Source of the DNA: Anaerolineaceae bacterium
GTDB taxonomy: Bacteria; Chloroflexota; Anaerolineae; Aggregatilineales; Phototrophicaceae
Assembly (NCBI GenBank): GCA_016124855.1
Contig: WGMX01000011.1
Location: 1-64,000 of the forward strand
Length of the DNA stretch: 64,000 nucleotides
Direction: 5' to 3'
Below the pieces are notes generated by a model, which saw only the letters and a program-made list of their open reading frames with translations, had not been told where the DNA came from and did not search any database. The translations under genes and the position numbers were made by a program. Below are positions 8,507-17,007 of this stretch, piece after piece (position 1 is the stretch's first letter; each line of letters opens with the position of its first letter).

Positions 8507-8908
8507 TTACCCATCACCCAGACGTTTCGTTTCCATTGTGCCGTAACGCAGCGTCAGCCGGCTGTCCCCGATATGTGCTGTTTGGTTGATGAGCCATGTA
8601 ATCGGCACACCCGGTTCCAACTTGCGACCATCAAAAACTGTCCCGTTAGCCGAATACAAATCCGTAACAGTGATTCCTTTATCAGGATCGCGTGAAACCC
8701 GCAGATGAACTCGCGAAATCCGGTTATCGTCAATCACCAGTTCACACCGGTTCGGGCTGCGACCAATGACCAACTCGGTTTGGGGCAGTGGAACCCGTTG
8801 ACGCTTACCATTTTGTGCTACAATATCCAGATAAAAATGATGTGCGTGTGCCGGTTTTCCCCGTTCGTCGGCAAAATTATCATCTGAGCTTTGACTCATT
8901 GTAAACAC
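8507..8908 (-). CDS. Small FHA domain protein
   Basis: A 133-residue protein consisting mainly of one forkhead-associated domain at about 42-120, with the phosphopeptide-binding signature IGRSPN, ISRVHLRVS and SANGTVFDG. It should bind phosphothreonine on a kinase substrate. It has no membrane segment or extra catalytic domain. An ATG three codons into the frame is an alternative start. It is a single-gene unit converging on the biotinyl gene and divergent from the oxidase operon. Confidence 0.85.
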   Translation of the reverse strand: MFTMSQSSDDNFADERGKPAHAHHFYLDIVAQNGKRQRVPLPQTELVIGRSPNRCELVIDDNRISRVHLRVSRDPDKGITVTDLYSANGTVFDGRKLEPGVPITWLINQTAHIGDSRLTLRYGTMETKRLGDG

Positions 8909-9179
8909 GCCTACTCCCCTTTAACATCTAACCCGATTAACCCCAGTTAAGAGTTAATCGCACTTCAATTAGGAAAGATGAGAACCATGTGGCAAATCAC
9001 TGAAATTTGTGTAAAATTGTACAAAGGCATTAAGCCTGCGCTCTCAAAGGTTCACTGTTCACAATAGCATAGATTTTTCTCAAATTGAAATTGAGTTTTA
9101 GTCTCAACCTCCAATTCGGATGCAGGTTGACACTAATGTGTCTAGTTTTCTAACCGTTATTTGTCGTCAGGAAGCGTTT
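8909..9179. other. Divergent promoter region before the oxidase operon
   Basis: This 271-base AT-rich region lies between the leftward FHA gene and the rightward oxidase operon. It contains TTGTGTAAAATTGTACAA near 9007, an imperfect dyad. An in-frame ATG at 9120 exists, but the AGGAAG at about 9169 favours the start at 9180, so 9120-9179 is treated as leader. Confidence 0.4.
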
Positions 9180-10547
9180 ATGGCCTCGATTACCCCCCAA
9201 AAACCGCACCAAAGCAGCAGCGGCATCAGTGGTACGACGATCGCTGTTATTGTCGTAGTCGGTATTCTCTTGATTGCTGGTGGTCTGTTGATTGGTCTCG
9301 CTACCCCCAGTATTTTCCCTGCACAGGCCTCCGCTGAATCCAAGCAGGTTGATAACCTGTTTCATATTTTGCTGGTCATCGGTGGCGTTGTATTCCTCTT
9401 GGTACAGGGTCTGTTGGTCTACTCGGTGTGGCGGTTCCGTGCTAAACCCGGCGAGACAGCCGAAGGTATTACCATGCATGGCAACACCACCCTCGAAATT
9501 GTGTGGACGGCTATTCCGGCTGTCACCGTTTTTGTGCTGACCATCCTCAGTTGGCAAGTCTTCAACAGCATCACCTCGCCCAAAGAAGGCGAAATGACCA
9601 TTAAAGCCAACGGCGCGCGCTTTAATTGGAACTTTGAGTATCAGATGCCGCTGAGCATTATGGGCAAAGAATATGACATCAGCAAACTGCCACAGGCGGT
9701 GCAGGATGATCTCAAAGATGACAACCTGATCACACTGACTTCCGCGACTTTGTATGTCATGAATGGGCAGCCGGTGGTCATGCAAATGGAACCCCGCGAC
9801 GTAATTCACGCTTTTTGGGTTCCGGCCTTCCGCGTCAAGCAGGACTTGATACCGGGACGCGTAACCACAGTCCGCTTTACGCCTGATCAAACCGGTGAAT
9901 TCGTGCTGGAATGTGCGGAACTCTGCGGTGCAAATCATGGTGCGATGCGCGCTCAGGTCATCGTCGAAGCCAATGAATCAGACTTCAACGCCGCGCTCAT
10001 GCCTATTATGCAAAAATTGGTAGAACCGCCCGCAGATCCTGTGGCGCGTGGTCGTCAACTTCTGGAAAGTGATGTTTATCCCTGCTACACCTGCCACACC
10101 TTGTCCGCTTTATCGACCGCCAATTGGGTGGGTAATGTAGGTCCAGTGCTCAACGGTGTCGCGGATCGCGCCGCAACCACCCGCTCGGCGGCTACCGGTC
10201 AAACGCCGCAGGAATATTTGTATACCGCCATTCATAATCCGACAGCTTATCTCGTTCCCGGCTACGGCCCATTGATGCCACAGTTGGGCATACCCGAATG
10301 TCAGGTGTGGGATATTGTCGCTTATTTGTCAACACAATCTGAAACCGGTCAAGCGCCATTTACAGTGGATATTCCGCCGCAGTGTCAGGTTTCAGGTAAT
10401 GCAGCCAGCGCTGAAGCCACCGCCGAGGCGACGTCTGAGGCGACAACCGAAGCCACCGCCGAAGCGACTTCCGGCGCAGTCGAGGCGACAGCCGAAGTAA
10501 CACCTGTAGCTGGTGAAGCAACGGCGGAAGCTACTGCTGCACCTTAA
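9180..10547 (+). CDS. coxB: Cytochrome c oxidase subunit II fused to cytochrome c
   Basis: A 455-residue subunit II of a caa3-type oxidase. It takes electrons from the donor through its own heme c and the binuclear CuA centre and passes them to subunit I. Two membrane segments are at about 18-42 and 58-80. The cupredoxin domain carries the CuA ligands in CAELCGANHGAM. A heme-binding CYTCH follows in a C-terminal cytochrome c domain, with the distal Met probably in PLMPQLG. The last ~50 residues are a low-complexity Ala/Thr/Glu tail (EATAEATSEAT). The start at 9180 follows AGGAAG; the ATG at 9120 lacks such a site. First gene of the oxidase operon. Confidence 0.93.
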   Translation: MASITPQKPHQSSSGISGTTIAVIVVVGILLIAGGLLIGLATPSIFPAQASAESKQVDNLFHILLVIGGVVFLLVQGLLVYSVWRFRAKPGETAEGITMHGNTTLEIVWTAIPAVTVFVLTILSWQVFNSITSPKEGEMTIKANGARFNWNFEYQMPLSIMGKEYDISKLPQAVQDDLKDDNLITLTSATLYVMNGQPVVMQMEPRDVIHAFWVPAFRVKQDLIPGRVTTVRFTPDQTGEFVLECAELCGANHGAMRAQVIVEANESDFNAALMPIMQKLVEPPADPVARGRQLLESDVYPCYTCHTLSALSTANWVGNVGPVLNGVADRAATTRSAATGQTPQEYLYTAIHNPTAYLVPGYGPLMPQLGIPECQVWDIVAYLSTQSETGQAPFTVDIPPQCQVSGNAASAEATAEATSEATTEATAEATSGAVEATAEVTPVAGEATAEATAAP

Positions 10548-10611
10548 TAGTGAATCAAACGCTCTGATTTAGTGGAGATTTTGGGAATAGGTAGTTGGGA
10601 AAGGTTTCATT

Positions 10612-12339
10612 ATGGCAAGCATTACCGTACCTGTAGGCGGGGCAGAACGCGAGATACGCGAACTGACACGCCCTAAGCTGAAAATCAGCGATTTCCTGCG
10701 CTGGAGCGTCGATCATAAGATTATCGGCGTTCAGTATATGGTTACTGCTTTCGTTTTCTTCATCATTGGCGGCACGCTGGCAATGATGATTCGTTGGGAA
10801 TTACTGACACCGAATTTGGATGTGGTACAAACAGGCTCGCAGTACAACACACTTTTTAGTGTTCATGCCTTGATTATGATTTTCCTTTGGATTATTCCAA
10901 TGTTCGCCGGCTTTGGTAATTATCTTGTCCCCTTAATGTTGGGCGCGAAAGATATGGCCTTCCCGTGGCTCAACGCCTTTGCCTTCTGGCTCATTCCTCC
11001 GGCGGGTTTGCTGCTGCTGGCGAGTATGCTGGTGGGCGCGCCTGAAGCCGGTTGGACGCAGTATCCTCCGCTCAGCACCCTCTACAGCGGCGACGGACAG
11101 ACCTTAGCGGCATTGTCACTTCACCTGCTCGGTATCAGCTCGATCCTTGGGGCAATCAACTTCATCGTCACCATCAAGAACATGCGCCCCGAAGGCATGG
11201 GCTGGTGGCAGATGCCTTTGTTCGTCTGGGCAATTCTGGCGACCTCTATCATCGTCGTCATGGCGACACCCTTTTTGGCAGGCGCACTGACCCTCTTGAT
11301 CCTTGACCGTGTCGGTGGAACCAGCTTCTTTGACGCGACCAAAGGCGGCGATCCGCAGCTCTGGCAGAATGTGTTCTGGTTCTACAGCCATCCAGCCGTA
11401 TACATCATGGTGCTTCCCGGTATGGGTGTCCTCTCCGAAGTGCTGTCCATCCACTCGCGTAAATCGATTTTCGGATACAAGATGATCGCGCTTTCCAGCA
11501 TGGCTATCGCGCTCATCGGCTTTACCGTTTGGGCGCATCACATGTTTACCAGCCTTGCGCCACAACTGCGTATCCCCTTTATGATTACCTCGATGATTAT
11601 CGCCGTGCCCACCGGAATCAAAATATTCAGTTGGTTAGGGACATTGTGGGGCGGAAAGATCAGGTTTACCAGTGCCATGCTTTTCTCATTGGGCTTCTTG
11701 TCGATGTTCGTCATCGGCGGAATCAGCGGTGTTATGCTGGCTGCTGTACCGTTTGATATTCAAGTACACGACACCTACTTTGTCGTGTCGCACTTGCACT
11801 TTGTGTTGTTCGGCGGCAGCGTGTTTGCCATCTACTCCGGAATCTATCACTGGTTCCCCAAGATCACTGGACGGCTGTTAGATGAACGCTTGGGCCGAAT
11901 TCACTTCTGGCTGACCTATCCCGCTTTCTTCTTCACTTTCTTCCCCATGCACATCGCGGGCATGTTGGGAATGCCGCGTCGTGTTGCCATCTATCTACCG
12001 GAATTTCAAGGGATTAACACCCTCATCAGCATTTCGGCCTTCATCTTGGGCCTATCGACCTTTGTGCTGGTCGCCAATGTTCTCGTCAGCCTGCGTAAAG
12101 GTAAGATTGCCGGTGCCAATCCTTGGCGCGCACTCACCTTAGAATGGGCAACCACTTCACCGCCTCCCGCGACCAACTTCATTGATGATCCGGTTCCTTT
12201 CCCCGACCCATATGGATACGGCACGGCTGGATCAGTCGAATATCTGGACGAAATTGATCGCCGCTTTGGTATGGGTGAAGTCGAGATGGTTCCGCGTGCA
12301 GCGAAACCTGTGCCAGCACCGGCTCCGGCAGGTGACTAA
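10612..12339 (+). CDS. coxA: Cytochrome c oxidase subunit I
   Basis: A 575-residue heme-copper oxidase catalytic subunit with about 12 membrane helices. Visible hallmarks are the heme a ligand region FSVHALIMIF, the CuB/active-site segment WFYSHPAVYIMVLPG with its His-Pro, WAHHMFTS with the two CuB histidines, and VHDTYFVVSHLHFVLFGG with both heme ligands. It reduces O2 to water while pumping protons. The segment HPAVYI has Tyr at the place of the His-crosslinked Tyr, as in the A-type family. GGAAAGG precedes the ATG. The C-terminal ~60 residues are cytoplasmic and Pro/Ala-rich. Confidence 0.95.
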   Translation: MASITVPVGGAEREIRELTRPKLKISDFLRWSVDHKIIGVQYMVTAFVFFIIGGTLAMMIRWELLTPNLDVVQTGSQYNTLFSVHALIMIFLWIIPMFAGFGNYLVPLMLGAKDMAFPWLNAFAFWLIPPAGLLLLASMLVGAPEAGWTQYPPLSTLYSGDGQTLAALSLHLLGISSILGAINFIVTIKNMRPEGMGWWQMPLFVWAILATSIIVVMATPFLAGALTLLILDRVGGTSFFDATKGGDPQLWQNVFWFYSHPAVYIMVLPGMGVLSEVLSIHSRKSIFGYKMIALSSMAIALIGFTVWAHHMFTSLAPQLRIPFMITSMIIAVPTGIKIFSWLGTLWGGKIRFTSAMLFSLGFLSMFVIGGISGVMLAAVPFDIQVHDTYFVVSHLHFVLFGGSVFAIYSGIYHWFPKITGRLLDERLGRIHFWLTYPAFFFTFFPMHIAGMLGMPRRVAIYLPEFQGINTLISISAFILGLSTFVLVANVLVSLRKGKIAGANPWRALTLEWATTSPPPATNFIDDPVPFPDPYGYGTAGSVEYLDEIDRRFGMGEVEMVPRAAKPVPAPAPAGD

Positions 12340-12350
12340 TAGGATTTCAC

Positions 12351-12379
12351 GTAGGGGTTTGCCGCCGGCAAACCCTTAC
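12351..12379. repeat. GTAGGG palindrome within the oxidase operon
   Basis: GTAGGGGTTTGCC and GGCAAACCCTTAC form a near-perfect hairpin directly after coxA. It belongs to the dispersed GTAGGG palindrome family of this window. A related core TTTGCCG/CGGCAAA occurs at 363-377. Confidence 0.6.
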
Positions 12380-12426
12380 ACACCGAGTAACATCAGTATT
12401 TGAGTGTGTTTTATTGGAATGATTGA

Positions 12427-13002
12427 ATGACTCAACAAGCATTGGAGCAAAAACTTTCACGGCAGGAATTACAACAACTTCGTAACCGCCGTACTGGATT
12501 GACGGTCTTCCAGATTTCTTGGATTATGACCTTTGTCTGTTTGATCGTGGTTAACTTCTGGATGCGTAGTATCAACCCTAGTTGGCCGCCTGCCGGGGTT
12601 GTAGTCGAAAAACTGATCCCGACCTTGATGACGCTGACGCTTATCGCCAGCAGTTTCTTTATTCGCCGGGGGGCGCGTGCCCTTAAGTCGGGTGATCTTC
12701 CCAACTTCACCTTGAACTGGCGCAATGGACTGCTCTTGGGAGGTGTGTTTGCGATAGTCATGGCGATAGAATTTGTCGCTGCGCCGGGGAGTGGTCAGTT
12801 TCTCAGCGTTTACCGTTTGATGATTGGCTTCCATCACGTTCACGCGCTGGTGATTGGATACTACATGATCCGTGTGTATCAGAATGCCAAGCGCGGCGCA
12901 TATACATCAACCGATTTTTGGCCGGTTGAAGGCGGAACAAGTTTGTGGGATTTCGTGACGGTCGCTTGGGTTCTGTTTTACGTGGTCTTGTACGTCATTT
13001 AA
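12427..13002 (+). CDS. Subunit III-like membrane protein of the oxidase operon
   Basis: A 191-residue integral membrane protein with about five helices. Its C-terminal half (GFHHVHALVIGYY, then DFVTVAWVLFYVVLYVI) follows the pattern of the last helices of cytochrome oxidase subunit III, as does the true coxC at 14391, so it looks like a diverged or truncated homologue. The N-terminal ~25 residues are charged and cytoplasmic. It lies between coxA and the multi-helix protein on the same strand. It could replace or assist subunit III; the presence of a second, normal coxC argues that it is an extra component. Confidence 0.75.
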   Translation: MTQQALEQKLSRQELQQLRNRRTGLTVFQISWIMTFVCLIVVNFWMRSINPSWPPAGVVVEKLIPTLMTLTLIASSFFIRRGARALKSGDLPNFTLNWRNGLLLGGVFAIVMAIEFVAAPGSGQFLSVYRLMIGFHHVHALVIGYYMIRVYQNAKRGAYTSTDFWPVEGGTSLWDFVTVAWVLFYVVLYVI

Positions 13003-13022
13003 GATTGCGTTGGAACGTCATT

Positions 13023-13056
13023 GCAGGCTCGATAATTATTGAGCCTGCGGTATAAT
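13023..13056 (+). promoter_or_regulatory. Perfect dyad abutting a TATAAT box
   Basis: GCAGGCTC (13023-13030) and GAGCCTGC (13041-13048) are an exact 8-bp inverted repeat, followed after GG by TATAAT (13051-13056). No T-tract follows, so this looks like an operator next to an internal promoter, about 85 bases before the ATG at 13140, and not a terminator. No good -35 box is seen. Confidence 0.45.
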
Positions 13057-13139
13057 CGCTTTGTAGGGAAAAGGTACGCCTGTTCCTTACCGATAATAAC
13101 TTTGATTTTTGACTGATTTGCAAACGAGAGGATTGGCTT

Positions 13140-14378
13140 ATGCTGCAACCGGGTCTCGCCCGCGCAGTGCCAATGGGCATTCTGGGCTTTATTGGCGGCG
13201 CTTTGTTGGCGCTAGTTATCCGTATGTTACAGGGACTTGACCCTGCTGGTTCGGTGGGTGCGGCCTTCGTCTTGGGCGCGTTCATTTCGTCAGGTGTATT
13301 TGTCTGGGGTATGGGTGGTTTTGACCCGCGCATGAGCGTCCACGGTGAACATGCCGAGGAAGAACACGCTGTGGTTAAAGCAGCGCCGCCTCAAGAACCT
13401 GCACCGACCAGCATCTTGGGTGCGTTTACATGGCAGGTCACGTTCTGGACAATTTTGTGCGTTTTGATTATTGCGGTTTTCGCCTTTTTACCCGCCGGAC
13501 CGCATATCCGTAACGTGCATCCCGGTCAGGGCGATGTTTCCGGTGTAGGCTTCGTGGCCTTGGGTGGCATCTACCAGCCGATTCGCGAATTCTTACAAAC
13601 CGCCACCAGCCTCGAACTGCTGCCAAAAATGTCGGATGAATTGGCGAGCTTGCAGGTCAGCTATTTGATACTGTTTATCGTGTTCGTTGCCATAACGATG
13701 ATTTCGCTGTTCCTGTTCGGGGCGCTGTTTGCGGGTGCAGTCAGCTACTTCATTCAAGGTAAGAAAAATCCTGACAGTACCAGCATCGCTTGGCGGGTGT
13801 TGATCTTCATATTCGGTGTGGCCGCGCCGCTGCTGACCATACCGCTGCTGGTTTCCAGCCGCGAAGTGCCGATGGCAGTTGTGGTGCCGGTTTTCTTGCT
13901 GCCACCGCTGTTGTTGTTGATTGCCTATCGCCGTCCGATTTGGGCGATTTTGCTGCTGATCGGTCTGGCGCTGCCCGTCCTTGTACCCACCGTCAAAGTG
14001 ACCAATATCGCCTCGGTGATGTTCGCTGTGATTGGTGTCGGCATACTGGCCTTTATATTCAATGTGCTGCATCACTTCCTTGCCGAACGGTCATGGAAGA
14101 TTGCCGCCGGCATCGTGTTGTCTATCGCCGTCATCGGCGTATTGGTCTACACCGTTGGCCTGACGCGTGATGACTTCTGGGAAATGCTCTTTAGTGTGCT
14201 GGCCGTCATCTTCAGCTTGCTGTTGATACTCCCTGTGCCTTACTTGAAGTTGATTATTCCCGCGAGTATGTGGGCTAAGTTCGCAGCCATTAAATGGATG
14301 ACACTCATTCCTGATGTGGCGGGTTGGCTGGCTGAAGTGCTGCGTACCGGGCTGCCGAGCTTCCTCGGTCAAAAATAG
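13140..14378 (+). CDS. Polytopic membrane protein of the oxidase operon, unrecognised
   Basis: A 412-residue protein with about ten predicted membrane helices and one soluble loop at about 62-95 rich in Glu/His/Pro (HGEHAEEEHA). Family not recognised. Position between coxA and coxC, on the same strand with short gaps, suggests a role in oxidase assembly, electron donation or ion movement, but there is no heme-binding CXXCH and no obvious redox motif. GAGAGGA lies before the ATG. The gene downstream, coxC, begins 12 bases after its stop. Confidence 0.75.
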   Translation: MLQPGLARAVPMGILGFIGGALLALVIRMLQGLDPAGSVGAAFVLGAFISSGVFVWGMGGFDPRMSVHGEHAEEEHAVVKAAPPQEPAPTSILGAFTWQVTFWTILCVLIIAVFAFLPAGPHIRNVHPGQGDVSGVGFVALGGIYQPIREFLQTATSLELLPKMSDELASLQVSYLILFIVFVAITMISLFLFGALFAGAVSYFIQGKKNPDSTSIAWRVLIFIFGVAAPLLTIPLLVSSREVPMAVVVPVFLLPPLLLLIAYRRPIWAILLLIGLALPVLVPTVKVTNIASVMFAVIGVGILAFIFNVLHHFLAERSWKIAAGIVLSIAVIGVLVYTVGLTRDDFWEMLFSVLAVIFSLLLILPVPYLKLIIPASMWAKFAAIKWMTLIPDVAGWLAEVLRTGLPSFLGQK

Positions 14379-14390
14379 GAGTTTATTGAC

Positions 14391-15041
14391 ATGAGTGAAA
14401 TCAGTATCGAGAAACCAGCACCGGTTGCTGAACCTGTAGCGCATAAAGAAGCACACGGGCATGATCACACCGCCGAACGTGCTGAAAACTTAAAATTTGC
14501 CACATGGCTCTATCTGGCTTCTGAAGTGGTTATTTTCGCCTCGATGATTGGCGTGTTTATCGTCTTTCGTATCCACAGTCCAGAAGTCGTTTTTGAAGTT
14601 CACCATAACGCCAACATTTTGTTGGTGACCCTGAACACCTTCCTGCTGCTGACCAGCAGTTGGGCAATGGTCATGGGGCTGCGCGAAATTCGGCAGAATA
14701 ATTCGCAAGGACTCATCCGCTGGTTTGGTTTGATGTGCTTGTTAGGCATCGTATTCGTCAGCCTACAATACGTTGAATATCAAGAACTGGCGCACGAAGG
14801 CATTGCCCTCTTTAATCAAGGGAACGCTTATGACGGTTTCGGGATGCGCTTCTACGCCCCGACAGCCTTTCACGGCGCACATGTGATTGTCGGTGTCTTG
14901 TGGGGCTTGTATGTCATCAACAACGCCCGTAAAGGCAAGTACGACAGTAAAAATTATGTCGGTGTCGAAGTCTTCGGCCTTTACTGGCACTTTGTAGATG
15001 TCGTCTGGGTTATCCTGTTTACCATGCTGTATCTGGTCTAG
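14391..15041 (+). CDS. coxC: Cytochrome c oxidase subunit III
   Basis: A 216-residue heme-copper oxidase subunit III. A His-rich cytoplasmic start (HKEAHGHDH) is followed by five membrane helices, fewer than the seven of long forms and usual for the short bacterial form. The diagnostic end AFHGAHVIVGVLWGLY and YWHFVDVVWVILFTMLYL is complete. It stabilises the catalytic core and proton uptake. AGGAG lies before the ATG, and the next gene starts 5 bases after the stop. Confidence 0.93.
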   Translation: MSEISIEKPAPVAEPVAHKEAHGHDHTAERAENLKFATWLYLASEVVIFASMIGVFIVFRIHSPEVVFEVHHNANILLVTLNTFLLLTSSWAMVMGLREIRQNNSQGLIRWFGLMCLLGIVFVSLQYVEYQELAHEGIALFNQGNAYDGFGMRFYAPTAFHGAHVIVGVLWGLYVINNARKGKYDSKNYVGVEVFGLYWHFVDVVWVILFTMLYLV

Positions 15042-15046
15042 GGGGT

Positions 15047-15400
15047 ATGATGTCTGAAGTTACACATGACGCTGAAAAACATATCGAAGACTCGCACGAT
15101 CATGACGAGAACTTCTCGTTCGTGGGTCGTACTTTTCCAGTTCCCGTTTATACCGGTGTATTTATCCTGCTGGGTGTTCTGACATTAATTGAAGTCACCT
15201 TATCCCAACTGCCACGCGGCTTTCTAACCATCCCATTGATGCTGAGCTTAGCCGTGATTAAAGCCGGGCTTGTGGTGTGGTTCTATATGCACCTGAACAA
15301 GGATAATCGCATCTTCCTCGCCTGCTTGCTCATCCCTGTGGCACTTGTCATCGTGGCGGTGCTTTTCCTCTCGATTGTTCCAGTGGGCGGCTACTCCTAA
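15047..15400 (+). CDS. coxD: Cytochrome c oxidase subunit IV
   Basis: A 117-residue protein with an acidic/His-rich N-terminus and three membrane helices, fitting the prokaryotic cytochrome c oxidase subunit IV (CyoD/CtaF-like) family. The conserved AVIKAGLVVWFYMHLNKD segment is characteristic. It is the last gene of the oxidase operon, 5 bases after coxC. Two consecutive ATG codons (15047 and 15050) are possible starts after a GGGGG stretch. Confidence 0.88.
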   Translation: MMSEVTHDAEKHIEDSHDHDENFSFVGRTFPVPVYTGVFILLGVLTLIEVTLSQLPRGFLTIPLMLSLAVIKAGLVVWFYMHLNKDNRIFLACLLIPVALVIVAVLFLSIVPVGGYS

Positions 15401-15451
15401 AACAATGAGCGTGCTCAATTCGGGCGAGCTGCATTTGCAAATTTGAGTTTT

Positions 15452-15480
15452 GTAAGGGCGAACCTGCGTGTTCGTCCTTA
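15452..15480. repeat. GTAAGGG palindrome
   Basis: GTAAGGGCGAAC and GTTCGTCCTTA pair around a short loop between coxD and the SDR gene. It is a member of the dispersed GTAGGG palindrome family and might double as a weak terminator of the oxidase operon. Confidence 0.55.
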
Positions 15481-15503
15481 TTCATTTATAGGGGGCAAAA
15501 ACC

Positions 15504-16259
15504 ATGCACATTGATATAAGCGATCAAGTTGCAGTGGTAACCGGTGGGGCGCATCGTGTGGGCAAAGCAATTGCTTTAGAGTTAGCCCGACGCGGTGTAA
15601 ATATACTAGTCCATTACGGTACATCTGAAAAAGAAGCCACCGAAACCGTTCGAGAAATTAAATCGTTGGGTGTTGATGCTTATGCCGTTCAGGCAGACAT
15701 CAGCAAACCAGAAGCCGTCGAAACCATTTTCTCGGCCTTGCGTGAACATTTTGACCGCCTAAACATTTTCGTCAACAGTGCTTCCACCTTTCAAAAGCGC
15801 GATTTGTTGAGCGTCACGCTGGAAGAATGGCAGGAAACAATGGCTGTCAACGTCACGGCTGCCTTCTTGTGTACGCAGGCGGCGACCGCCATGATGCGCC
15901 GGAATGATCCGTCGGGCGGTTGTATCATCAACATTTTGGATCGGGGCGCGATTGACCCTTGGCCTGCCTATCCGCATCATGGCGTGAGCAAAGCCGCCTT
16001 GTGGATGTTGACTCAGGTCAGCGCCGCCAGCTTAGGGCCGGACATCCGCGTCAACGCGGTTATTCCGGGGCCGGTGATGAAGCCCGCTGGAACCAATATG
16101 ACCGATGAAGAATGGGCCAAAGTCGGCAAGACCACCACACCCGTGCAGCGCGTCGGTTCGCCGGAAGATGTAGCGCGCGCCGTAGCCTATCTCGCCAGCG
16201 AGGATTTTATTAACGGCACGGCGATTCACGTCAATGGCGGCGAACACTTATTGTGGTAA
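15504..16259 (+). CDS. SDR family oxidoreductase
   Basis: A 251-residue short-chain dehydrogenase/reductase, best compared with FabG/pteridine-reductase-like members. The cofactor motif GGAHRVGK at about 13-20 is of the type found in pteridine reductases. The catalytic region is atypical: the Ser position is in ILDRGA and the usual YxxxK reads HHGVSK, with His where Tyr is expected (PHHGVSK). The C-terminus has HVNGG. Loss of the catalytic Tyr may change or abolish activity. Monocistronic, flanked by palindromic repeats. Confidence 0.85.
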   Translation: MHIDISDQVAVVTGGAHRVGKAIALELARRGVNILVHYGTSEKEATETVREIKSLGVDAYAVQADISKPEAVETIFSALREHFDRLNIFVNSASTFQKRDLLSVTLEEWQETMAVNVTAAFLCTQAATAMMRRNDPSGGCIINILDRGAIDPWPAYPHHGVSKAALWMLTQVSAASLGPDIRVNAVIPGPVMKPAGTNMTDEEWAKVGKTTTPVQRVGSPEDVARAVAYLASEDFINGTAIHVNGGEHLLW

Positions 16260-16298
16260 ACCATGATGGAAAATTCGGCTTTGACCAAGTGTATTTTT

Positions 16299-16323
16299 GT
16301 AGGGACGGCATATATGCCGTCCG
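16299..16323. repeat. Perfect GTAGGGACGGCAT palindrome
   Basis: A 25-bp perfect dyad identical to the one at 8466-8490; the ~35 bases before it (GGAAAATTCGGCTT..AGTGTATTTTT) also match the left flank of that copy. It is directly followed by another repeat. Confidence 0.65.
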
Positions 16324-16330
16324 CCGTCTA

Positions 16331-16447
16331 ATGACCACTTTCTTGTAGGGAAGGGTCCTAAACCCTTCCGTATTAATTCCCTCCATCGCTTGCGGGGGAG
16401 GGTTAGGGTGGGGGTTCTTTCTCTGTCTTATTTTGTAAACATCATTA
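16331..16447. repeat. MITE-like element, variant copy
   Basis: Begins TAATGACCACTTTC, lacks the ACGGAGTA segment of other copies, then has a GTAGGGAAGGGTCC palindrome (16345-16372), a CCCTCC/GGGAGGG hairpin, the motif GGGGGTTCTTTCTC and ends GTAAACATCATTA. The last part matches the right terminal repeat of the family (GTTAAACATCAT). Confidence 0.5.
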
Positions 16448-16513
16448 CCTATCCGGTGTTTGCACGGCATATTATCACTTACTTTGCAACCACCCAAAAC
16501 GAAAGATTATTTT

Positions 16514-16960
16514 ATGACCCACTCCATTATCCGCGCAACCATTGAACATCTCGATTTGGTTGCCCCTTTATTTGACGGGTATCGCCAGTTCTATAAACAG
16601 CCTTCCAACTTGGATGGCGCACGGCAGTTCATCAAAGACCGTCTAATCCGCCACGAGTCGGTGATTTTTTTAGCGCTCATGGATGATGCGGGGCTGGGCT
16701 TCACCCAGTTGTATCCGTCGTTTTCCTCGACCTCGATGAATCGCTTGTGGATACTCAACGACTTGTTTGTATCTCCCAACGGACGCAGGCAGGGCATCGG
16801 TGAAGCCTTGTTGGAGCGGGCGCGTCAATTCGCGGTGGAAAACGGCGCGAAAGGGCTGATGTTGGAAACGGCGGTGACCAACACCACCGCCCAAAAACTT
16901 TATGAACGCTTGGGCTGGAAACGCGATACCGAGTACTACGTCTACAACCTGACTCTTTAG
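16514..16960 (+). CDS. GNAT family N-acetyltransferase
   Basis: A 148-residue acetyltransferase of the GNAT fold from the ATG at 16514; an ATG 18 codons upstream lies in repeat-derived sequence and is unlikely. The acetyl-CoA binding motif A is clear (LFVSPNGRRQGIGEALLERA), and motif B shows LMLETAVTNTTAQKLYERLGW, typical of small-molecule or protein N-acetyltransferases. Substrate unknown. Monocistronic. Confidence 0.9.
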   Translation: MTHSIIRATIEHLDLVAPLFDGYRQFYKQPSNLDGARQFIKDRLIRHESVIFLALMDDAGLGFTQLYPSFSSTSMNRLWILNDLFVSPNGRRQGIGEALLERARQFAVENGAKGLMLETAVTNTTAQKLYERLGWKRDTEYYVYNLTL

Positions 16961-17007
16961 TTCTCAGCCACATTCCGCCTGCGCTGAATGTCCTCCAGAT
17001 ATTTCTC

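Noticed and set aside
9150..9938. 262-codon minus-strand frame opposite coxB
   Set aside because: It is antisense to a well-supported oxidase subunit and has no recognisable domain.
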